IMG/VR virus record: IMGVR_UViG_3300025891_000013
Span: 1 to 22,104 of that record
DNA length: 22,104 nucleotides
DNA from: a virus
Reading direction: 5' to 3' (one strand)
Shown here one piece after another: positions 11,457 to 18,603 of this stretch (its first letter is position 1; each line of letters begins with the position of its first letter). A program made the position numbers and the translations under genes. The notes below the pieces were generated by a model. That model saw nothing but the letters and a program-made list of their open reading frames with translations. It had not been told where the DNA came from and did no database searches.

Positions 11457-12244
11457 CACGCACTCACCAGGTTGGTGGAAGCCATGCGGTGCGTGTCTGT
11501 GAGCCAGCCACCGCAACCGCCCTTGAGGACACTGCACTGGTACTGCTGGTACTTTCCACTGCGGTTACGCTTGAACCCTTGGCGGACGAGAGTGTCGGTG
11601 CGCTCGCAGCGCGGGCAACCTTCCAGGCCGGTGAACAGGTTGGCGTTCGGAACCTTGATCCACGGGAGCAGGGGCTCCCACATCTCATCGAGCAGATCAA
11701 CGTCCTGGACGTTGTACTTGCGCATCAGCCTCTGTGCCTTCACGACAAGGTTCGGGTCATACTTCCGGGGCACGATCCCCATGTCGTCCATCACCTGACG
11801 CCACAGACCGAACCCGCCCGTGGCGTGCTTGCCTTCCAGCTTGAGCAGGTAGGTGGAGATGTGCTGGAGCTTGTGACTGAACGCTCGGAATCGCACCGTC
11901 TGGCGGTACAGGTCGACCTGCTGGAACGGTTCCGGCGGAACAAGATCCAGCATCTTCATCTCGGTGTCGAGCCACTGGGTATCAAACCGGATGCCGTTGT
12001 AGTGCACGACAGTATCGGCCTCTTCGAGGAGTCTGTGTGCCTGACGGACCATCTCCTCGTGACCATGATCCCATTCGGAGTAGAACTCGGTGCGCTTGGT
12101 ACCCTTGAACTTTGCGGCGAAGCACAGCATCTGTGCGTGCCGCTCCACCATCTCCAGCGGAATGTAGTCTTGTTTCTGCGACCAGACCCACGCGAGGGTC
12201 GGGGAGGTTTCGATGTCAATGAACAGAACGCGCTGCTGGCTCAC
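11456..12244 (-). CDS. DEDDy 3'-5' exonuclease with C-terminal zinc ribbon
   Basis: The product has 262 residues. FIDIETSP gives the first two acidic residues (Asp 10, Glu 12). HYNGIRFD supplies Asp 88. YNVQD supplies Tyr 177 and Asp 181, completing a DEDDy set that binds two metals and removes nucleotides from 3' ends. The C-terminal 55 residues add CPRC (210-213) and Cys 237/244, a zinc ribbon likely to hold nucleic acid. The start is GTG 12244, overlapping the primase stop (GTGA). It is a stand-alone exonuclease; no polymerase domain follows. A proofreading or RNase role are both possible. Confidence 0.78.
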   Translation of the reverse strand: MSQQRVLFIDIETSPTLAWVWSQKQDYIPLEMVERHAQMLCFAAKFKGTKRTEFYSEWDHGHEEMVRQAHRLLEEADTVVHYNGIRFDTQWLDTEMKMLDLVPPEPFQQVDLYRQTVRFRAFSHKLQHISTYLLKLEGKHATGGFGLWRQVMDDMGIVPRKYDPNLVVKAQRLMRKYNVQDVDLLDEMWEPLLPWIKVPNANLFTGLEGCPRCERTDTLVRQGFKRNRSGKYQQYQCSVLKGGCGGWLTDTHRMASTNLVSA

Positions 12245-12900
12245 TTGGGTACCCCATTCACGAGTTTGACAAGCTCGTCGCCGAGACCGGCAATGAGCGC
12301 TTCGTTCACATCGTTGTATCCGTGTGGTGGGTTCACCACGATGACCGGTAGGTCACTCTCCAGGATTGCCTTCGGCAACAGGTCCCCTCCAACGTCGCTG
12401 TCACGGAACACCACCACCCGTCGAAACCCCTCGAACAGACGCCAATGCCGACGCTTGTTCCACGAGCTCGCACCAGACGGGACAGACACGGCCGGGATGC
12501 CCAGCAGGCCGAGAGAGATAGCGTCCAGCTCACCCTCTGTGATGGCGATGACATCGCCCTCCGTCAGGAGTGCCCTCGTGTTGAACAACCGTTTCTGTTC
12601 CCCCGCCGGCCCGTCATACTTGCGGTCGGAGGTCTCCGGTGGCAGCTCGCGGAACTTGATACCGACCACATGGCCCGAGGCACACAGGTTGGGGATGGCG
12701 AGGCGTCCTACGAACCGCTCGAACCCAGGGACCGTGCTATCGGCGACGAAGCCTAGCCTGTAGCGCTCCCTTGCCCATCCGGGGTCGATAGCCCGAGCCG
12801 TCAGATACTCTGCCGCTGGACCTCCAGCCGCCAGGTGCGTCTGGAAGATCGTCACTGCCGCATCCAGCGATTCGCGAACAGAATATTGCAGCGGTCGCAT
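12241..12900 (-). CDS. DNA primase, TOPRIM catalytic part
   Basis: The product has 219 residues. ITEGELDAISL (120-130) and FRDSDVGGD (165-173) are the two TOPRIM motifs: Glu 122 and Asp 167/169 bind metal for RNA primer synthesis. Upstream residues 20-100 match the region between zinc finger and TOPRIM in DnaG-type primases (EYLTARAI and RLAIPN). The zinc finger itself is in another frame (12737-13105). The ATG at 12900 has GGGAG 10 nt upstream, so separate translation is possible. A frameshift that fuses both parts is the alternative. It pairs with the helicase at 16236 in a replication module. Confidence 0.85.
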   Translation of the reverse strand: MRPLQYSVRESLDAAVTIFQTHLAAGGPAAEYLTARAIDPGWARERYRLGFVADSTVPGFERFVGRLAIPNLCASGHVVGIKFRELPPETSDRKYDGPAGEQKRLFNTRALLTEGDVIAITEGELDAISLGLLGIPAVSVPSGASSWNKRRHWRLFEGFRRVVVFRDSDVGGDLLPKAILESDLPVIVVNPPHGYNDVNEALIAGLGDELVKLVNGVPK

Positions 12901-13105
12901 ATGTGCAGGACTCCCTTGCCATTACAAGATCGATGGTGTGCCCGGCAAAGCCGCAGGCGTGACATGTGAGGTAGTCCGTTTCCAGATTGACCGAACATGA
13001 CGGACGATCCTCGTCATGCACGGGGCAGAGAATCTTCTGCCATCCCTGGTTGTCCCGATGCCACACGTCGTAATGCTCCAGTACAGGGCCGAGGGCGTAG
13101 ATCAC
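12737..13105 (-). CDS. DNA primase, zinc-finger part (split gene)
   Basis: The ORF has 122 codons from a GTG at 13105. CPVH (27-30), SCSVNLETDYLTC and CHACGFAGHTIDLVM (48-62) form the CHC2-type zinc-binding domain of DnaG primases, which positions template DNA. Up to about residue 80 the sequence is primase-like. After that the frame becomes a shadow of the TOPRIM frame, with no plausible domain. The real product is either a short zinc protein ending near 12860 by frameshift into the TOPRIM frame, or a 122-aa protein with a junk tail. Confidence 0.75.
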   Translation of the reverse strand: MIYALGPVLEHYDVWHRDNQGWQKILCPVHDEDRPSCSVNLETDYLTCHACGFAGHTIDLVMARESCTYATAAIFCSRIAGCGSDDLPDAPGGWRSSGRVSDGSGYRPRMGKGALQARLRRR

Positions 13106-13109
13106 TGAA

Positions 13110-13202
13110 CTATCCCCGCCTCCAGATGGTGAACCACCGCACGATGCCGTAGAGGCTGCCGGCCGCGAACCGAGCGAGTCGGTTCGGGTACATATCAGTC
13201 AT
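13110..13202 (-). CDS. Possible 30-residue protein
   Basis: TDMYPNRLARFAAGSLYGIV is followed by a basic aromatic tail (RWFTIWRRG), a possible amphipathic membrane helix. The ATG at 13202 overlaps the end of the previous gene, and the TAG lies 4 bp before the primase GTG. The tight fit supports a gene; the short length leaves doubt. Confidence 0.4.
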   Translation of the reverse strand: MTDMYPNRLARFAAGSLYGIVRWFTIWRRG

Positions 13203-13413
13203 GCCACTCGCCGTCCCACGTGTGCTCGGCAAGGTCGGGGTTGGCGTCCTTGAGTGCGTAAACAAGTGCGCGGATACCATCCTGGAACCGGAAGCCCTGG
13301 ATGCCTGCGTCAAGCACATCGCGCAGTAGGTACCGCACGGCTTCGACATCAGGAACCTTGCCGCCGTGGTTCAGGATGAACAGGCCTTCCCCACAGCGGT
13401 CATTGAGACTCAT
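13195..13413 (-). CDS. Small protein of unknown function
   Basis: The product has 72 residues from the ATG at 13413. It reads NDRCGEGLFILNHGGKVPD and then EAVRYLLRDVLDAGIQGFRF, with an acidic C-terminus. The frame runs upstream through KACAICGGGG, which would add a Cys pair, but there is no start codon with a ribosome site there. The upstream AAAAGGATC (near 13487) hints that a longer form from a non-standard start is not excluded. Function unknown; it is transcribed with the primase genes. Confidence 0.55.
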   Translation of the reverse strand: MSLNDRCGEGLFILNHGGKVPDVEAVRYLLRDVLDAGIQGFRFQDGIRALVYALKDANPDLAEHTWDGEWHD

Positions 13414-13489
13414 GCCACCACCACCACAGATTGCACACGCTTTTTCGCCAGCGCCTCGACGAGGCGGTAACGTTGCCTGGGTGATCCTT

Positions 13490-13909
13490 TTAGGTATGCC
13501 AGGCGACGCCTGGGGCGTCCACGAGGCGCTTCCCGCCCCTCGGTGCCGATCCGTCTGTCGTGCGATCCTCCGTGTCCACGTCGAACGGGTCGCGCATAGC
13601 GTCAAGTCGGTCAAGGAACATGCCGTACTCCGTCTGTGTCAGGGCGGCGATCACGTTCCAGTTGAAACCCATCGCCAGCTCCAGCGCGATCTCGTCAACG
13701 TGCGGGCTGAACCGGTCAGGGTCGTCCAGCCAGTGACGAACATCCCGGTCGAGCCCGGACCGCCGGCGCGTGATACCGAAGTGCGCAGCAACAGCACGCA
13801 CGGCCTTGGCTCGGGAACCTGCCACCTTGAGCATGGGGTAGCCGGGATCTATGAACGCCTCCGGGTAATGCTCGTCGATCCAGTCCCACAGGAACCTTCG
13901 TCTGTCCAT
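13490..13909 (-). CDS. Protein of unknown function, first gene after an internal promoter
   Basis: The product has 139 residues from the ATG at 13909, which has AGAAGG 4-5 nt upstream. An in-frame GTG eight codons earlier, with GGAAGGAG, is an alternative. The protein reads RRFLWDWIDEHYPEAFIDPG, then LKVAGSRAKAVRAVAAHFGI, a possible helix-turn-helix, and RSGLDRDVRHWLDDPDRF. It could be a DNA-binding or capsid-decoration-type small protein, but it is not recognised. The predicted transcription start (near 13967) rules out the longer frame from 13975. Confidence 0.65.
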   Translation of the reverse strand: MDRRRFLWDWIDEHYPEAFIDPGYPMLKVAGSRAKAVRAVAAHFGITRRRSGLDRDVRHWLDDPDRFSPHVDEIALELAMGFNWNVIAALTQTEYGMFLDRLDAMRDPFDVDTEDRTTDGSAPRGGKRLVDAPGVAWHT

Positions 13910-13973
13910 CGTGCCTTCTCCGAGATAGCTCACAAGCGCGACTCCTTCCGGGGGCCATGTTGGGTATGACACC

Positions 13974-14006
13974 ACTGTAGCCTAGATCCGTTGGTACGTC
14001 AACACC
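13974..14006 (-). promoter_or_regulatory. Leftward promoter with motif copy
   Basis: GGTGTTGACGTACC (14006-13993) contains -35 TTGACG. A 17-bp spacer leads to -10 TACAGT (13979-13974). The motif starts directly after the TAG of the upstream resolvase gene (14007-14009). It should drive the primase-exonuclease-methyltransferase-sigma block. Confidence 0.75.
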
Positions 14007-14363
14007 CTACCAACGGAAGAAGTCCGCCAGTTCACAAACGACATACGCCTTCTCGATCGGGTAGCCACGGCGCTTCACCACTGCGATAGGCATGACGTCA
14101 GCCGGGTCCAAACCTCTTGCCTTGGCGTAGTTGACCACCTCGACGTGCACCTCGTTCATGTAGCCGGACAGGTTGATCTTGGCCTCTGCTTTCGCCTCGA
14201 TCAGATAAACGAGGCCGTTGTCAAAGTCAGTAACGGCAACGTCACCCTCGTCGTTCCGGCCCGCAAGGTGCAGACGCTCGGCCGGCAGCTTCGCCACCTC
14301 GCGGAACCACTTGGTCAGGCGCAGTTCCCAGTCGGAGCCGATCCTGCGGGAGCGGGTGGTCAC
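14007..14363 (-). CDS. PD-(D/E)XK nuclease, Holliday-junction-resolvase-like
   Basis: The product has 118 residues from the GTG at 14363 (overlapping the previous TGA). The pattern is SRRIGSDWELRLTKWFREV, then RNDEGDVAV, then VYLIEAKAEAKINLS. This gives the acidic helix residue (Glu in WELR), the Asp of GDV and the E-A-K of the PD-(D/E)XK active site, as in Hjc-type resolvases that cut four-way junctions. The rest (HVEVVNYAKARG and PIAVVKRRG) fits the same fold, with the C-terminal VVKRRG strand typical of small phage resolvases. A long frame upstream of GTG 14363 is a shadow. Confidence 0.7.
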   Translation of the reverse strand: MTTRSRRIGSDWELRLTKWFREVAKLPAERLHLAGRNDEGDVAVTDFDNGLVYLIEAKAEAKINLSGYMNEVHVEVVNYAKARGLDPADVMPIAVVKRRGYPIEKAYVVCELADFFRW

Positions 14364-14617
14364 TTGTAGTACCCGGACTTGACGTCGAGCGCGCCGGTCT
14401 GATCGTAGATGACAACATTCAGCGCCTGAGCCACGGCCTTGAGAAACGCCTTGCGCTTGACGATCCATAGTTCGTCAAGGTCGGCGTGCTTAGGAACGTT
14501 GTTGGTGTAGATGCCGACGTACCCGGAGCCCGGGGCGGCGGCGAGGTTGCCCGCGATACTGATAGACGACCCATCCCAGATGCCATCAACCTTGGCGTGC
14601 TTGACGTCAACCTTCAT
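14360..14617 (-). CDS. Protein of unknown function
   Basis: The product has 85 residues from the ATG at 14617 (ATGA overlap), with GGAG 8 nt upstream; an upstream frame to 14644 is less likely. MKVDVKHAKVDGIWDGSSIS, then YVGIYTNNVPKHADLDELWI, and a lysine-rich helix. It might be part of a replication-repair set with the nuclease it precedes, since their translation is coupled by a GTGA overlap. Not recognised. Confidence 0.68.
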   Translation of the reverse strand: MKVDVKHAKVDGIWDGSSISIAGNLAAAPGSGYVGIYTNNVPKHADLDELWIVKRKAFLKAVAQALNVVIYDQTGALDVKSGYYK

Positions 14618-14802
14618 CTGCTCGTCTCCCGGTACGTATGCCAAACGACCAATGGGTCAAGGTCGGCTATCGTCGACCCTCGATACTCCACCGAGCCGAC
14701 AGGGCGACCCAGTTCTACGGCCAGCGTTGCGCACGCCAGAGCGCGCGTGTGTTCCGTGACCTCTGTCCCAACCAAAAGTGGGATCTTCACGATGTAACTC
14801 AC
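14614..14802 (-). CDS. Small protein of unknown function
   Basis: The product has 62 residues from a GTG overlapping the previous stop (GTGA). SYIVKIPLLVGTEVTEHTRA is followed by a helix and VEYRGSTIADLDPLVV. A longer frame to 14877 is a shadow of the gene before. It belongs to a chain of overlapping genes from 16239 down to 14007. Confidence 0.62.
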   Translation of the reverse strand: MSYIVKIPLLVGTEVTEHTRALACATLAVELGRPVGSVEYRGSTIADLDPLVVWHTYRETSR

Positions 14803-15056
14803 GGCTCGTCCGTGAGCTCGACCCGGGTAGGGCCATAGACCGGGAACAAGTACCCGTATTCGCGCTTCTCGAAACACAGGTCTATGGCTCCCGGGCGGAC
14901 ATGTTTCACTCCGAACAGGACGACCGGCTTGCCGCCGACCCGCTCCGCGTGCAAGACGAGCAGTTCGTCCTCGACGAGAGCTCCGTTCACGGTGGTGAAG
15001 CGAATACGCTTTCCGAGGTCGGCCGCGCCTACTTCATCTGCCCTCATATCCATCAT
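14799..15056 (-). CDS. Small beta-rich protein of unknown function
   Basis: The product has 85 residues from the ATG at 15056, overlapping the TGA of the nucleotide-metabolism fusion gene. Sequence such as KRIRFTTVNGALVEDELLVL and GYLFPVYGPTRVELT suggests a beta barrel. No catalytic residues or known family are evident. It is translationally coupled on both sides. Confidence 0.68.
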   Translation of the reverse strand: MMDMRADEVGAADLGKRIRFTTVNGALVEDELLVLHAERVGGKPVVLFGVKHVRPGAIDLCFEKREYGYLFPVYGPTRVELTDEP

Positions 15057-16099
15057 TTCGACCCCTTCGGCCGATCGTCAAACTCAGGATGCGTGGCAGA
15101 AAACTCCAGCAGGGCGAGAGCGTGGAACACGACAGCCGCCAGGTGAGGACTGCCGGTCTCTTTGTCCAGGGACTCTCGATCCCAGAACTGCTGGAGGTGG
15201 CGCATCAGCGCCGCGTAGGACAAGGACCAGGCATACCCGCGCTCCCAGCCTCTGTCCTCATACTTGAGTGCCCCCCGGCCGTACAGCTCGGCCACATCCC
15301 ACAAAGGGTGGACCGGGATGAGGTCATACCGGGCGAGCTTCTTGCCCTTCTGCCCGCCCGTGCTGGAGGTGATGCGAACTTCGTTGTCACGTTCCGACGA
15401 TGCGGAAAGGATCGGGCGATCCAGTTGCACGTTACAGCAGTCCGGGCAGTCGTCACGACACTCGTCATGGATATCGCGGAAGACGCAGGACATGCACTTG
15501 CGGTCATCGCAGTTCCCACACGACGGGCGGTACTTGCCGCCTGTCACCTGATCGACCCACGCCAGAGCCTCCACGCTCTTGCGGAGCACATCGTCGGCCA
15601 GGATCTGCTTCGGCGGCCACAGTTTGTCCGCGACGCCCGTCAGGTACTCGCGCTCGGTCATTGGGTTGGTGTGCAGGTAGTCCTCAAGGCTTCCGTTCGG
15701 GAGCCCAAGCGCCTCGGCCAGGGCCAGCTCTGCGCTGGCGCCCTTCGAGAACTCCCACCCCGGAAGAAGACAGATGGCGTCGCACTCGGATACGAACTTG
15801 AGGTCCGACAGGAGCGCCTCTCGCAGGTCGAACCCGATGGCCGCCATGTCCTCGTGCCCGGTGAGCCCGGTCGGGTCGAACCCTCGGCCAAGATCTTGCT
15901 CTGCCGGCGAGATCACCTTGTAGCCGCGGGAGCGGAGCTGTGCGGTGGCTTCCTCGAATGCGGGGAAGTTGAAGTCTGCGATACCTCGCATCGGGCCAGC
16001 GACGTACACCCATAGCGGCGAAGTTGCTTCGCTCACATTCGGTTCGGTCTGACGTAGCAACACGGGGTCGATCGCTTCCAACCGCTCTTGCTCGCTCAC
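15053..16099 (-). CDS. DUF4406 - Cys-rich - DUF5664 (dNTP diphosphohydrolase-like) fusion
   Basis: The product has 348 residues and three parts. Residues 30-135 (VYVAGPMRGIADFNFPAFEE to ASAELALAEALGLP) match the DUF4406/nucleoside 2-deoxyribosyltransferase-like fold. Residues 194-222 form a Cys-rich segment with CGNC, CMSC and CPDCC, likely one or two zinc sites. Residues 255-340 (ARYDLIPVHPLWDVAELYGR to LLEF) match the DUF5664 family, known as the N-terminal domain of dATP/dGTP diphosphohydrolases in some phages. It probably acts in deoxynucleotide salvage or pool control. GTG start at 16099. No PurZ-like gene is present, so a base-substitution pathway is not implied. Confidence 0.8.
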   Translation of the reverse strand: MSEQERLEAIDPVLLRQTEPNVSEATSPLWVYVAGPMRGIADFNFPAFEEATAQLRSRGYKVISPAEQDLGRGFDPTGLTGHEDMAAIGFDLREALLSDLKFVSECDAICLLPGWEFSKGASAELALAEALGLPNGSLEDYLHTNPMTEREYLTGVADKLWPPKQILADDVLRKSVEALAWVDQVTGGKYRPSCGNCDDRKCMSCVFRDIHDECRDDCPDCCNVQLDRPILSASSERDNEVRITSSTGGQKGKKLARYDLIPVHPLWDVAELYGRGALKYEDRGWERGYAWSLSYAALMRHLQQFWDRESLDKETGSPHLAAVVFHALALLEFSATHPEFDDRPKGSK

Positions 16100-16239
16100 G
16101 ATGCGATCACCATGCGCACGAGGTCAAGCGCCTCCTCGAACACCTCGCTACGGATGTAGCAGGAATCACACCCACAGCGAATACAGTCATCTCTTGCGGC
16201 CTCGATCGCCTGGGCGATCTGGTCGTTGACGCTACTCAT
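16096..16239 (-). CDS. Very small Cys-rich protein
   Basis: The product has 47 residues from the ATG at 16239 with GGAGAAGGA directly before it. SSVNDQIAQAIEAARDDC leads into CIRCGCDSC, four Cys in ten residues, then a helix EVFEEALDLVRMVI. It overlaps the helicase stop (ATGA) and the GTG of the next gene, so it is embedded in the coupled chain. A zinc-binding helicase or replisome accessory is imaginable but unproven. Confidence 0.62.
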   Translation of the reverse strand: MSSVNDQIAQAIEAARDDCIRCGCDSCYIRSEVFEEALDLVRMVIAS

Positions 16240-17087
16240 TCCTTCTCCTCCGTCTGCCATGTACGAACCGGCACTCGCATGTTGTAGTGTCTTTCGAAGG
16301 TGTTGCGTTCCGGGTGGATCGCCAGCGTCACGATGTTGGATGCGGTCGCATCCGATGGTCCGTTGCGTTGCTTCACAACGGCGATCAGAAACTGTGTCAA
16401 CTCCTCGTTCATCGCCACCGACAGGACGTTCTCGGGGGTCTGGCTCACCTTGCCCATGATGAACTTGCGGGAGGAAGGCTTTGTCGGATCGCCGCCAGAC
16501 TCGGACATGTGGTGCAGTGTGAACACCGCTGCGCCCGTTTCGCGGGCGAGCGTCTTGCCATCCAGCAGGATCGACTTGTAGCCGGTGAACTCGTTGTCAC
16601 CCGCAACGGGGATGATGTCGAGAAGGTTGTCCAGGACGATGATCCGCGGGTAGTTGTCCCACATCTCCACCCAGGCGTCCAGCTCGTCGCGGACGTCGTC
16701 CATGCTCGGGTTCGGGTTGAACATGAACCGGGCCGGGATGTTGCCCAACAGGTCGGCGTAGTAGTCCTCCGCTCCGGCGGACAGACCCGAGGCGACAGAC
16801 TCCGTGGTGTGCCCGCTCAGCGAGGCAACCAGCCGCGTCGTTGCCGTATGCTGGTCCATGTCGGCCGAGACATACAGCGAGGGCAGGCCCATCGCAGCCC
16901 ACTGTGCAATGAGGTAGATCATGAACCCGGACTTCTGCGAGCCGGGCATCCCGGCGATCATTGTCTGCTGACCACCACGGAAACGGAACTTGTAGAAGCC
17001 GGAGTAGAGGTCGTGCAGGGAGGGGAGTTCAGGGAGGGGTACCCCGATCTGCCGCGCTCGGGTTAGTGCCCGGTGTGCTGAGAGCAT
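16236..17087 (-). CDS. DnaB-like replicative helicase (RecA-fold domain only)
   Basis: The product has 283 residues. MIAGMPGSQKSG (43-54) is the Walker A motif; its lysine binds ATP phosphate. RIIVLDNLLDI (148-158) is Walker B, and AVFTLHHMSE near 188-197 corresponds to DnaB motif H3. The GGQQTMIAG lead-in is typical of DnaB/RAD51-like helicases. The N-terminal helicase domain that contacts primase is missing; the protein is only about the length of the C-terminal ATPase. It presumably unwinds the fork with the split primase. The ATG is preceded by GGGAGGG about 8 nt upstream. Confidence 0.82.
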   Translation of the reverse strand: MLSAHRALTRARQIGVPLPELPSLHDLYSGFYKFRFRGGQQTMIAGMPGSQKSGFMIYLIAQWAAMGLPSLYVSADMDQHTATTRLVASLSGHTTESVASGLSAGAEDYYADLLGNIPARFMFNPNPSMDDVRDELDAWVEMWDNYPRIIVLDNLLDIIPVAGDNEFTGYKSILLDGKTLARETGAAVFTLHHMSESGGDPTKPSSRKFIMGKVSQTPENVLSVAMNEELTQFLIAVVKQRNGPSDATASNIVTLAIHPERNTFERHYNMRVPVRTWQTEEKE

Positions 17088-17123
17088 TTGAGGTACCCTC
17101 CCTTCACTCGTCCTTGGGGTTGG

Positions 17124-17567
17124 TCAGCCCTTGTTGAACTGCGGGGAGCACTGGTCCGGTGTGCCCTGCGGCGTGGGACAGAACCACCCGCTCCACGCCC
17201 TGTTGTTCTTCGTCCCGTTACGGAGCACCATCTGCCCGTGCTGGCAGAGCGGGCCGCTCTGTACTGCAACCGGAGCCTGGGGCACAAGAGCCAACGGGAC
17301 AGGTGTAGTAGGGAAGGGGGCCGCGGTGGTTGCGATCGTCTCGACGGCGACAGGCTTGCTCGGCAGGCCCTGCGCCGCGGCATACACGCCTTGCAACTCG
17401 GTGGACACCTCAACCGTCTTGGCAATCACGCCGGTCTTGCCGAGCGCGTCGAGCTGCACAAGGAGCTCCTCCGTCGACTCGCCGCGGACAACCACCCACG
17501 GTGCGTCGTAATGCAGGCCGGCCTTGAACGTGATCGTGAATGCTGTAGTGCCGCCGTCGTCACTCAT
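17124..17567 (-). CDS. Protein with Pro/Ala linker and C-terminal zinc-ribbon-like end
   Basis: The product has 147 residues. The N-terminal domain (FTITFKAGLHYDAPWVVVRG then STEELLVQLDAL) is followed by a low-complexity Pro/Ala/Val linker (about 72-103). The C-terminus has LCQHGQMVLRNGTKNNRAWS and FCPTPQGTPDQC, a Cys/His zinc-ribbon layout. This architecture is common just upstream of replication genes in phages of high-GC hosts and may be a single-strand DNA-binding or replication accessory. No name is assigned. The ATG at 17567 lies in the end of the previous gene. Confidence 0.7.
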   Translation of the reverse strand: MSDDGGTTAFTITFKAGLHYDAPWVVVRGESTEELLVQLDALGKTGVIAKTVEVSTELQGVYAAAQGLPSKPVAVETIATTAAPFPTTPVPLALVPQAPVAVQSGPLCQHGQMVLRNGTKNNRAWSGWFCPTPQGTPDQCSPQFNKG

Positions 17568-17784
17568 TCGTGATCTCCTTGATTGAGGTCCAAAATCCCG
17601 GGGCCCACTCGGCTACCTTGCCCACCTCGGCGGACGACTCGGCGGGACCGGCCTCAGGACCGGCCTTCTCCCTGCCTGACACGCGAAGGCCGCCTTCCTT
17701 GGTCACGGTCCAGTAGTAGCCACTGGTGAACTCAAGCGCGCTGGCGGGGTCACTTAGCCGAACCTCGAACGTTCGCTCACTCAT
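17560..17784 (-). CDS. Small protein of unknown function
   Basis: The product has 74 residues from the ATG at 17784 (AGGAAGGG about 10 nt upstream). Longer starts at 17862 or at the TTG inside the motif would add MTYQTRTSKRKG-like residues. SERTFEVRLSDPASALEFTS, then YYWTVTKEGGLRVSG, suggest a small beta domain with an acidic/Ala tail. The frame is clean, and its stop overlaps the next start. Function unknown. Confidence 0.65.
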   Translation of the reverse strand: MSERTFEVRLSDPASALEFTSGYYWTVTKEGGLRVSGREKAGPEAGPAESSAEVGKVAEWAPGFWTSIKEITNE

Positions 17785-18019
17785 CTGGGTAGTACCCTTC
17801 CTCTTCGATGTACGTGTCTGGTACGTCAACACTTGGGGCGAAGACGATTGCTTGCGGGACAACGGCGTCGATGCCGTCGAGACGGTGGGAAGGATCGGTG
17901 GCCGCCTCGAACCGGACGATCACGGCCCCGTACGGCGTGCCCCATTCCCAGTCGACGATCGTGCCTTCGACCAGGACGCGCTCACCCTTGCGATAATCGC
18001 GCCGCTGCGGGATAGTCAT
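17777..18019 (-). CDS. Small beta-rich protein of unknown function
   Basis: The product has 80 residues from the ATG at 18019 (TAATG overlap with the previous stop). RKGERVLVEGTIVDWEWGTP and YGAVIVRFEAATDPS look like an SH3/KOW-like beta barrel. The 3' part carries the regulatory motif, here read as SVDVP, followed by an acidic tail DTYIEEEGYYPDE. The stop lies in the start region of the next gene. Not recognised. Confidence 0.65.
   Translation of the reverse strand: MTIPQRRDYRKGERVLVEGTIVDWEWGTPYGAVIVRFEAATDPSHRLDGIDAVVPQAIVFAPSVDVPDTYIEEEGYYPDE
17820..17833 (-). promoter_or_regulatory. Motif AGTGTTGACGTACC inside a gene, no -10
   Basis: It is a copy with one change outside the core 11-mer, 36 bp upstream of the ATG at 17784. 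The 17-18 bp position downstream reads GAAGAG/AAGAGG, so no promoter is evident. Confidence 0.6.
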
Positions 18020-18168
18020 TACTTCTCCCCGATTCCGTAGTAGTTCCGTACCGCCTGGGTTGACTCGCCCCGCTGTACGGCCAGGTCTTGCACCATGCGA
18101 TCCTGAGTGAGTGACAACTTGACGATGTGTTGAGCCATGCGCGTGATCGTCTCCTCTGGCGTCACCAT
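18019..18168 (-). CDS. Very small helical protein
   Basis: The product has 49 residues; the start is ATG 18168 or the following in-frame GTG that overlaps the previous TGA. TPEETITRMAQHIVKLSLTQ, then MVQDLAVQRGESTQAVRNYY resembles a short helix-turn-helix. A DNA-binding role is possible. No family was recognised. Confidence 0.6.
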   Translation of the reverse strand: MVTPEETITRMAQHIVKLSLTQDRMVQDLAVQRGESTQAVRNYYGIGEK

Positions 18169-18374
18169 GGTCCGATCCCCACCGGCACCTGACCGCAGTA
18201 GCCGCAGCGGCCCATCTTCGTCAGCGCAAGAACGGGCCAGTCGCGGCAACATCGCGCCCTGGCAATCAGAAGGCCGTCCTCCACGGTTATGCTCCCGTCC
18301 GGCCAGAGCGTGACGCGCCCGGCGCCGATGTAACCGTATGGTGACATCAGGTCAATGTCGTCATTCGCTGACAT
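18162..18374 (-). CDS. Small Cys-rich protein
   Basis: The product has 70 residues from the ATG at 18374, with only a weak ribosome site; AAGGAGG lies about 18 nt upstream. A beta segment (YIGAGRVTLWPDGSITVEDG) precedes CCRDW and CGYCGQVP, a four-Cys zinc-site layout. Function unknown. Confidence 0.58.
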   Translation of the reverse strand: MSANDDIDLMSPYGYIGAGRVTLWPDGSITVEDGLLIARARCCRDWPVLALTKMGRCGYCGQVPVGIGPW

Positions 18375-18603
18375 GGTGCGCGAAAGATCTGGCCTCCTTG
18401 GTGAGTTCATCCGGCTCGTCCTCCCGTCCGAAGGTCCACACGTCTTCCTCCGGTACTTGCAGGTCAGCTCGTACCAGTCTGATGATGTCGTAGAGAAGAC
18501 CGGACGACATGTCCTCGGTATAGCGGAGGGCGTCCTTCATGATGGTCGTCGTGATCGTCGGTTCACGGATGGTAATCGATACTTGGACCCGAGGGGCACT
18601 CAC
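18361..18603 (-). CDS. Small protein of unknown function
   Basis: The product has 80 residues from a GTG overlapping the stop of the endonuclease gene. SAPRVQVSITIREPTITTTI is beta-like; LLYDIIRLVRADLQVPEEDV is helical. The C-terminus is acidic (GREDEPDELTKEA). Not recognised. Confidence 0.62.
   Translation of the reverse strand: MSAPRVQVSITIREPTITTTIMKDALRYTEDMSSGLLYDIIRLVRADLQVPEEDVWTFGREDEPDELTKEARSFAHHVSE

Noticed and set aside
11249-12763. 504-codon plus-strand open frame
   Set aside because: It runs antisense through methyltransferase, exonuclease and primase genes with clear motifs on the minus strand.
14602-14612. TTGACGTCAA palindrome as another motif copy
   Set aside because: It lies inside a coding frame, lacks the GTACC end and has no -10; it is probably chance.
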